Assembly (NCBI GenBank): GCA_030536195.1
Contig: JAUNQL010000007.1
Span: 1-17,524 of the forward strand
DNA length: 17,524 nt
Direction of reading: 5' to 3'
Source of the DNA: Clostridia bacterium
Lineage (GTDB): Bacteria; Bacillota; Clostridia; Oscillospirales; Acutalibacteraceae
Positions 13,384 through 17,524 of this stretch are shown here, piece by piece (the first letter of the stretch is position 1; the number at the start of each line of letters is the position of its first letter). The notes beneath the pieces were generated by a model that made no database searches, was not told where the DNA came from, and saw only the letters and a list, made by a program, of their open reading frames with translations. Position numbers and translations under genes: made by a program.

Positions 13384-14583
13384 ATGTCAAAAGGTTATCC
13401 AAATATTCTCGTCCACGGTTTCTTCGGTTGGGGCGACCAGGACTTTCTCAACAAATTATCACCTTACTTCGGTGGTATTTTCAAAAAGGGAATGGATCAG
13501 TACTTAACCGAGCAAGGCTATGAGTCATACGCTCCATCAGTAGGTCCTTGGAGTTCTGCATGGGACCGTTCTTGCGAACTCTACGCTCAGATCATGGGTG
13601 GTACAGTTGACTATGGTAAGGCTCACTCTGAAAAGTATGGTCATGCTCGCTACGGCAAGACATACAAGGGCTACATCAACGACTGGGGCAAGCCAGGTGA
13701 CCACGAGATGATCAACATCATCGGTCACTCATTCGGCGGCCCAACAGTTATCCGTTTCTGCGACCTCATGGATCGCGGTAGCGCTGAGGAACGCGCAGTT
13801 ACTCCTAAGGAGGAACTCTCACCTCTCTTCGAGGGTGGTCACGCTAACCTCATCCACTGCGCAACAACTCTTTCTGGTACAAACAACGGTACATCACTTG
13901 CTGAGGCAGGTCATGACCTTCATATCTCACCAATCGTTAACTGGCTCCTTCTCGGCGTTATCTCAACATGCCTCGGCCAGACAAACGCTCTCAAGGCTTG
14001 GGACTTCAAAGTTGCTCACTGGGGCATCACCCCTGTTACAACAGCTGAGCTCGAGCACAGCTTCCGTGGCGTAAAGGCTTGCAAGGAAGCAATCGACCGC
14101 TACAACGCTAACGAGTTCGATAACATCATGGAAGAGATGACAGTTTCTAACTCTGCAAAGCTCAATGCTGAAACAAGCGTTTCACCTAAGATTTACTACT
14201 TTGCACGTCGTGCTTGCCGCTCTCACAAGATCGGCAACCTTCCATTCCAGGCTATGCACTTAAAGTCATTCCCAATCGCTCACATCTCACAGCTCATCAC
14301 TGGTTGGTACATGACTCCATACCTCAAGAAGACATTCGGTGCTGACTCATCTTGGTTCGCATCAGATGGTCCTGTTAACACAGTATGCACAGGCGCTCCT
14401 TGGGACAAGCCACAGGAGGATTGGACAGAGAAGACTGTTGTAGTACCAGGTAAGTGGTACAACATGCCAATCGAGTACAAGGATCACTTCAGCTGGATGG
14501 GATTCCTTGAGAACACTGACACATATAGACAGTACTTCCTCGACATGGTTAAGAGCTTCGAAGCTCTCACACCAATTAGATAA
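13384..14583 (+). CDS. Family I.5-type lipase without signal peptide (399 aa)
   Basis: This alpha/beta hydrolase closely resembles Geobacillus/Staphylococcus-type triacylglycerol lipases: LVHGFFGWG oxyanion region, nucleophile S116 in GHSFGG, catalytic D328 in SDGPVNT, and H368 in DHFSW. The zinc-binding insert is also conserved: D61 (WDRSCELYAQ), H81 and H87 (VDYGKAHSEKYGHARYGKTY), with an aspartate near 246 as the likely fourth ligand. It should hydrolyse acyl esters. Unlike the secreted family members, the protein begins directly with the catalytic domain (MSKGYPNILVHGF) and has no signal peptide or anchor, so it is predicted cytoplasmic unless exported otherwise. The ribosome site is near-consensus and codons are strongly biased (AAC, TTC, CGT, GGT), suggesting high expression. 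It is monocistronic with its own terminator. Confidence 0.93.
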   Translation: MSKGYPNILVHGFFGWGDQDFLNKLSPYFGGIFKKGMDQYLTEQGYESYAPSVGPWSSAWDRSCELYAQIMGGTVDYGKAHSEKYGHARYGKTYKGYINDWGKPGDHEMINIIGHSFGGPTVIRFCDLMDRGSAEERAVTPKEELSPLFEGGHANLIHCATTLSGTNNGTSLAEAGHDLHISPIVNWLLLGVISTCLGQTNALKAWDFKVAHWGITPVTTAELEHSFRGVKACKEAIDRYNANEFDNIMEEMTVSNSAKLNAETSVSPKIYYFARRACRSHKIGNLPFQAMHLKSFPIAHISQLITGWYMTPYLKKTFGADSSWFASDGPVNTVCTGAPWDKPQEDWTEKTVVVPGKWYNMPIEYKDHFSWMGFLENTDTYRQYFLDMVKSFEALTPIR

Positions 14584-14605
14584 CGAGAAGTTAAAATTAA
14601 ACTGA

Positions 14606-14640
14606 AAGAGCCTAGGGCATCTGCCCTAGGCTCTTAGTTT
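14606..14640. terminator. Bidirectional intrinsic terminator
   Basis: Arms 14606-14618 and 14623-14635 form a 13-bp perfect stem around a four-base loop. TTAGTTTTATT follows on the plus strand and a TTTCAGTTTAATTTT tail on the minus strand. It serves the lipase gene and the convergent MBL-fold gene. Confidence 0.9.
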
Positions 14641-14645
14641 TATTC

Positions 14646-15479
14646 TTAATCACACTGATGTGCGAAGTAGAAGCATGTAAATACTCCATGTTTAATTGTA
14701 AACTTCATTGCGATGCAGAATGGGCTCTTAGCGCCTGGCATATTGAACTGCTTGAGTGCCTTGTCAGGTGTAAGCTGATCAACCCAGTTTGCATAGTCCT
14801 TAATGAAAGAAATCTTGTTGTTCATCGGTGCATGTGAACCACGCATCTTGATGTATCCAGCCTTCTTAACATCGTCGTAGTACTTGCGAGCAGTTTTCGC
14901 ATACTCGTGAAGTGAGCAATCTGGATTTGTCCACATCCATGTGCCCATGTTGCAAGAGTCACCCATGTGAATGAACTTTTCATTTACATCAAGGAAAGTG
15001 ATTGAACCAGGAGTATGTCCTGGAAAATCCTTTACTATAAGTGTTTTTCCACCAAGTTCAATCTTGTCACCATCGTGAAGTGGCTTGTAAACTGTCTTGC
15101 CCTTCTTAGTTACTAAGAGCTTGTTGATAACTGGCTTTAAGAGTTTTGCTTTTGGATATCTATCATAGATACCTGTACTGATATCCTCAACGAGCTTGAA
15201 ATAAACATCCTTTGTTGTAAATGTTGGGAGATCCTTGTCGCCAATCAAAACCTCTGCAAACTTGTTGTTGCCATTTGAGTGGTCAGGATGGAAGTGTGAG
15301 TTGACAACGATAAGTTCCTTGTCAGTCAAATTCGCAACGAACTTCTTTAAATTAAAGATGTCCATACCTGTGTCCATGAGCATTGCCTTATCAGTGCCCT
15401 CGATAAGGAATGATGAAACCATCATCTCATTGATACCACGAACGCCGTCATATATCTTCTGAACAGTGTAAATATTCAT
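14646..15479 (-). CDS. MBL-fold metallo-hydrolase (277 aa)
   Basis: This is a metallo-beta-lactamase-fold hydrolase with the HxHxDH motif complete at residues 62-67 (SHFHPDH). Further metal ligands are H155 (GHTPGS), D174 (HMGDSC) and H216 (GSHAPMN), so a two-metal active site is intact. The substrate is not predictable; the fold covers thioesters, lactones and phosphoesters. The ATG at 15479 is chosen because GAGGAGG lies 6-7 bases upstream and a promoter precedes it. The in-frame extension to 15599 would cross that promoter and the start of the divergent aroQ gene. No signal peptide is seen. It is monocistronic between a divergent promoter region and the terminator shared with the lipase gene. 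Confidence 0.9.
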   Translation of the reverse strand: MNIYTVQKIYDGVRGINEMMVSSFLIEGTDKAMLMDTGMDIFNLKKFVANLTDKELIVVNSHFHPDHSNGNNKFAEVLIGDKDLPTFTTKDVYFKLVEDISTGIYDRYPKAKLLKPVINKLLVTKKGKTVYKPLHDGDKIELGGKTLIVKDFPGHTPGSITFLDVNEKFIHMGDSCNMGTWMWTNPDCSLHEYAKTARKYYDDVKKAGYIKMRGSHAPMNNKISFIKDYANWVDQLTPDKALKQFNMPGAKSPFCIAMKFTIKHGVFTCFYFAHQCD

Positions 15480-15501
15480 GTAAATCCTCCTCAAATTAAT
15501 C

Positions 15502-15530
15502 TTTAAATATTTTACCACTTTTGTTAGAAT
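15502..15530 (+). promoter_or_regulatory. Promoter of aroQ
   Basis: TTTAAA (15502-15507), a 17-base spacer and TGT-TAGAAT with extended -10 (TAGAAT at 15525-15530), 31 bases before the ATG. It interlocks with the divergent MBL promoter. Confidence 0.55.
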
Positions 15531-15538
15531 GTATACAA
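15509..15538 (-). promoter_or_regulatory. Promoter of the MBL-fold hydrolase gene
   Basis: TTGTAT (15538-15533), 18 bases, then TGG-TAAAAT (TAAAAT at 15514-15509) on the minus strand, about 30 bases before the ATG. The GTGGTAAAATAT stretch is the same as in the tarIJ operon promoter. Confidence 0.6.
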
Positions 15539-15561
15539 GAATAAATAACGAGGAGACAAAT

Positions 15562-16002
15562 ATGAAGTTACTTGTAATTAACGGACCATCGCTCAACATG
15601 CTTGGTATCCGTGAGCCTGCTATCTATGGCGAAGAAACTTATGAGGATCTCTGCAACAAAATAAACGCACACTGCAAAGAAAAAAATATAAAAGTCGAAA
15701 TCTACCAATCCAATCACGAGGGCGATTTGATTGACAAGATTCAAGATGCATTCCACAAGGTTGACGGCATCGTTATCAATGCTGCCGGCTACACCCACAC
15801 GAGCATCGCTATCGCCGATGCCCTCCTCGCTGTCAGCATCCCAGCCGTTGAGGTGCACATCTCGGAGCCTAAGAATCGCGAACCATATCGCCACTTCTCC
15901 TACACCGAAGAAGTTTGCATCGCCTCCATCCGAGGCGAAGGCACTGCCGGCTACATCAAGGCCATCGACCTCCTCGAGACCACAATCAAAAACATGAAAT
16001 AA
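15562..16002 (+). CDS. aroQ: Type II 3-dehydroquinate dehydratase AroQ (146 aa)
   Basis: This catalyses dehydration of 3-dehydroquinate to 3-dehydroshikimate in the shikimate pathway. Type II motifs run in order: NGPSLNMLGIREPAIYG with R17 and catalytic Y22, YQSNHEGDLID, NAAGYTHTSIAIADALL, and EVHISEPKNREPYRHFSY with catalytic H99, ending in RGEGTAGYIKAI. The length is normal for the dodecameric type II enzyme. The residue usually Asn in GPNLN is Ser here (S10). The start is the ATG with GAGGAG 7 bases upstream; the longer in-frame start at 15529 lies in the promoter. No other aro gene is nearby. The 3' half uses more C-ending codons than the A-rich 5' half. Confidence 0.95.
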   Translation: MKLLVINGPSLNMLGIREPAIYGEETYEDLCNKINAHCKEKNIKVEIYQSNHEGDLIDKIQDAFHKVDGIVINAAGYTHTSIAIADALLAVSIPAVEVHISEPKNREPYRHFSYTEEVCIASIRGEGTAGYIKAIDLLETTIKNMK

Positions 16003-16066
16003 GCACATAAGCAAGCAAAGAAGCAAACTAAGAAATCAAAGAAAGTAAATTATTCAAAATTAAAAG

Positions 16067-16109
16067 ACCCATCGAAAAGGAGCACACATCCTCTTCGGTG
16101 GGTTTTATT
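16067..16109. terminator. Bidirectional intrinsic terminator
   Basis: Arms 16067-16076 and 16094-16103 pair (one G-U), and an inner AGGA/TCCT pairing extends the stem. TTTTATT follows on the plus strand and a CTTTTAATTTT tail on the minus strand. It lies between aroQ and the convergent BRO-like gene. Confidence 0.85.
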
Positions 16110-16130
16110 CATGTTTGGCAAGTGTCTGAA

Positions 16131-16748
16131 CTATGTTTTGCAGATAGGATAATAAGTTTCTAAGTACTTAATAAACTCCTCGGCAGTTTGATAAGGGAAG
16201 TCATCAGAATTGTCATCTGTGCTGTTGTCTAAGATTTCATTTGTACTGCCGTAAACATTAGCAGAACCCCTGCGACAACAGTCTTGGATATATACATAAC
16301 TATCGGGATCATTCTCAGAACCTTCAAAATAATATTTTGTTCTTGGCAAACGTGTATATCTATCAAGTACATCCTTTACATATTCAGCGTTCTCATAACG
16401 ATCAGCGCTACATATTTTGATTTTTGAAACCATACCGTTCGTCAACCGAACCTTTGAATAGCTCATATATTCAATAATAGCAGAGACGTGCTCAAAATCA
16501 GCAAAATCCGTAGCGCGATATTTACCATCCTTGGCTGGTGCTTTGTAAGAAATGCATTCAATTATCTTAGAAGTGTACTTTTCGCTTCCTAATCTATTTT
16601 TCATAACAGCCCAATAATTTCTAGCATAGTCTCTGTTAAGGCAATCTCTAAAAACATAAATAACATCAACTATAGAATAAAAAATTTCGCCTGTCTCAGT
16701 ATCCTCAACAGTGCGAATTTCAGCTTTTTCATGTAAATTTGTAATCAT
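16131..16748 (-). CDS. BRO-N / phage-antirepressor-like protein (205 aa)
   Basis: The first 100 residues resemble the BRO N-terminal / DinD-type domain of phage antirepressors: IRTVEDTETGEIFYSIVDVI, then a segment with ARNYWAVMKNRLG, and KDGKYRATDFADFEHVSAII. This domain usually binds DNA. The C-terminal half does not match a family I know; it has a Cys pair (DCCRRG), an acidic low-complexity stretch (NSTDDNSDD) and a final helix (AEEFIKYLETYY). The ATG at 16748 has GGAGAA 8 bases upstream and is preferred to one 10 codons farther up. It stands alone with no integrase or other phage genes in the window, so it may be a domesticated or orphan phage-type gene. The long leader (about 127 bases) and paired palindromes suggest tight control. 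Confidence 0.72.
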   Translation of the reverse strand: MITNLHEKAEIRTVEDTETGEIFYSIVDVIYVFRDCLNRDYARNYWAVMKNRLGSEKYTSKIIECISYKAPAKDGKYRATDFADFEHVSAIIEYMSYSKVRLTNGMVSKIKICSADRYENAEYVKDVLDRYTRLPRTKYYFEGSENDPDSYVYIQDCCRRGSANVYGSTNEILDNSTDDNSDDFPYQTAEEFIKYLETYYPICKT

Positions 16749-16780
16749 AAATTTTTCTCCAATTCGACAAGATACCATTC

Positions 16781-16818
16781 AAAAAAATTGAAACTCTTAC
16801 AGTTTGTAAGCAGTTCAA
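16781..16818 (-). promoter_or_regulatory. Terminator-like hairpin in the BRO-like gene leader (possible attenuator)
   Basis: On the minus strand 16818-16805 pairs with 16801-16788 (14-bp arms, two mismatches, one G-U, loop AAC) and is followed immediately by seven T residues (16787-16781), 33 bases before the start codon. The stem is AT-rich, so termination may be partial. Its core is the 15-bp palindrome repeated at 16938-16952. Confidence 0.5.
16796..16810. repeat. Palindrome copy 1: CTTACAGTTTGTAAG
   Basis: This is a perfect 6-bp inverted repeat with a 3-base spacer. The exact reverse complement occurs at 16938-16952, so the two copies flank the promoter and most of the leader of the BRO-like gene, 142 bp apart. 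Confidence 0.8.
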
Positions 16819-16819
16819 A

Positions 16820-16874
16820 TAACCACGACAATCAAAATTCAATGTGCGCTTAAAAGTTCGTAGCTACGTGGTTA
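16820..16874. repeat. Inverted repeat TAACCACG ... CGTGGTTA in the leader
   Basis: Eight-base arms at 16820-16827 and 16867-16874 enclose 39 bases. The right arm overlaps the 10-bp palindrome CGTAGCTACG (16859-16868). In the transcript this can fold as a stem just upstream of the terminator-like hairpin. Confidence 0.6.
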
Positions 16875-16881
16875 CAAATAT

Positions 16882-16910
16882 ATTATAGAACATTCGTTTG
16901 TCAAAGTCAA
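16882..16910 (-). promoter_or_regulatory. Strong sigma-A promoter of the BRO-like gene
   Basis: TTGACT (16910-16905), a 17-base spacer and consensus TATAAT (16887-16882) on the minus strand. The start is expected near 16875, giving a 127-base leader. Confidence 0.85.
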
Positions 16911-16932
16911 CAAAAAGTTACACTTTCTTTTT

Positions 16933-16957
16933 AACCTCTTACAAACTGTAAGAGGTT
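16933..16957. repeat. Palindrome copy 2, extended to 11-bp arms
   Basis: AACCTCTTACA and TGTAAGAGGTT face each other around AAC. The core 16938-16952 is the reverse complement of copy 1. It lies 23 bases upstream of the -35 box of the BRO-like gene and has no T-tract on either side, so it reads as an operator rather than a terminator. Confidence 0.8.
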
Positions 16958-17041
16958 GTTGAAAAGCGAATGCGCCGCCTCAAAAGTTTTTAACTGATTT
17001 TCGACTTCTTCACTCTCGAAAATTTATTCCTATCTAACTCA

Positions 17042-17074
17042 AATTCACTTCAAACTCATTCTAATTCATTTCAA
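17042..17074. repeat. Direct repeat AATTCAyTTCAA, 21 bp apart
   Basis: Copies at 17042-17053 and 17063-17074 differ at one base and are spaced two helical turns, ending 10 bases before a weak -35 of the amidohydrolase gene. The rest of 16958-17041 is AT-rich with nothing I can name. Confidence 0.45.
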
Positions 17075-17084
17075 GTCTACAGCC

Positions 17085-17113
17085 TTTATTTTATCTCATC
17101 ATTGGTGTATAAT
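17085..17113 (+). promoter_or_regulatory. Promoter of the amidohydrolase gene
   Basis: A perfect TATAAT (17108-17113) follows a weak TTTATT -35 (17085-17090) after 17 bases. The leader is about 34 bases and ends with GAGG 8 bases before the ATG at 17154. Confidence 0.55.
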
Positions 17114-17153
17114 TGCTCTACTATTACTAAACTATTCGTAACGAGGTATATTA

Positions 17154-17524
17154 ATGAAATTTAACGCTGATAACCATATTCATATTGCGCTTCCTGAAAA
17201 GGAGATGAGCGACGAGCAAATTGCTGCTCGTCTTACCCTTTACAAGGATGCAGGCGTTACGTTTTTGCGTGACGGCGGCGACAAGTATGGCGTGTCTGTA
17301 CGCGCCAAGGCAATTGCCAATGACATGGGCATCAACTATGTAACGCCAGCCTTCCCAATCTTTAAGGAAGGCCACTACGGCGCATTTATAGGTAAGGCTT
17401 ATTCCGATATTGAAAGTTTCAAGGCGCTCGTTGATGAGGCAATCTCAAAGGGCGCAGACTTCATCAAGGGAATGGCATCAGGCATCGTTGACTTTAACAA
17501 GTACGGTGTACTCCTTGATGGCAA
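17154..17524 (+). CDS. Amidohydrolase-superfamily metal-dependent hydrolase, 5' part (123+ aa, cut by window end)
   Basis: The first 123 residues are present. The metal-binding HxH is in DNHIHIALPEKEM (residues 6-18). The motif TFLRDGGDKYG and the segment DFIKGMASGIVDFNKYG follow; the lysine in FIKGM is in the position of the bridging carboxylated lysine of the superfamily, by analogy. The remaining His and Asp ligands would lie beyond the window. The substrate cannot be assigned. The ATG is supported by GAGG 8 bases upstream and by the promoter before it. Confidence 0.82.
   Translation, partial: MKFNADNHIHIALPEKEMSDEQIAARLTLYKDAGVTFLRDGGDKYGVSVRAKAIANDMGINYVTPAFPIFKEGHYGAFIGKAYSDIESFKALVDEAISKGADFIKGMASGIVDFNKYGVLLDG

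Noticed and set aside
15568..16026. 152-codon minus-strand frame opposite aroQ
   Set aside because: AroQ motifs are complete on the plus strand; the antisense frame lacks a start signal and family resemblance.
16933..16957. Extended palindrome as an intrinsic terminator
   Set aside because: No T-tract follows on either strand and no gene ends nearby; operator-like use fits better.
1..17524. CRISPR array, tRNA or rRNA genes, transposases or integrases
   Set aside because: No regularly spaced repeats, cloverleaf genes, rRNA sequence or mobile-element enzymes were seen on either strand.

Overview
The window looks like chromosomal DNA of a low-GC Firmicute of the class Clostridia, most likely a Lachnospiraceae member (Butyrivibrio/Pseudobutyrivibrio-like). 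This is inferred from protein style only: DUF4230 and DUF4349 proteins, a 7TM-type hybrid histidine kinase, TarI/TarJ, a T-box leader, sigma-A promoters and strong Shine-Dalgarno sites. No rRNA, tRNA, CRISPR array, IS element or transposase was seen. Most genes lie on the minus strand in short transcription units separated by clear intrinsic terminators.

Left part (1-4300). A minus-strand unit encodes a DUF4230 membrane-anchored protein, an overlapping 42-aa small protein, and a 69-aa two-helix membrane protein. A divergent gene encodes an XRE-type regulator with a Cys cluster, and it shares a bidirectional terminator with a large minus-strand gene. That gene encodes an unusual single-chain fusion: XRE helix-turn-helix, then cupin, then a full AMP-forming acyl-CoA synthetase. 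It is preceded by a well-preserved T-box riboswitch (about 4270 to 4001) with its own sigma-A promoter. The T-box is the most interesting signal here. It implies that uncharged tRNA, hence starvation for one amino acid, switches on an acyl-CoA ligase. My working hypothesis is amino acid synthesis from exogenous branched-chain or aromatic acids: acid to acyl-CoA, then reductive carboxylation, then transamination. The specifier reads best as GUA (Val), tentatively.

Middle (4302-13267). A hybrid histidine kinase is followed upstream by a DUF4349 - ECF sigma - anti-sigma operon. Next is a tightly overlapped five-gene surface-polymer operon: two GT2 glycosyltransferases, TarI, TarJ, and a TagF/TagB-type CDP-alditol phosphotransferase. 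This operon would make CDP-ribitol and use it for a teichoic-acid-like or phosphoribitol-decorated polymer. Its terminator hairpin also swallows the ribosome binding site of the DUF4349 gene.

Right part (13300-17524). A highly expressed-looking family I.5-type lipase without signal peptide (+), an MBL-fold hydrolase (-), type II 3-dehydroquinase AroQ (+), a BRO-N/antirepressor-like protein (-) with an elaborate control region (paired palindromes, strong promoter, terminator-like hairpin in the leader), and the start of an amidohydrolase (+) cut by the window end.
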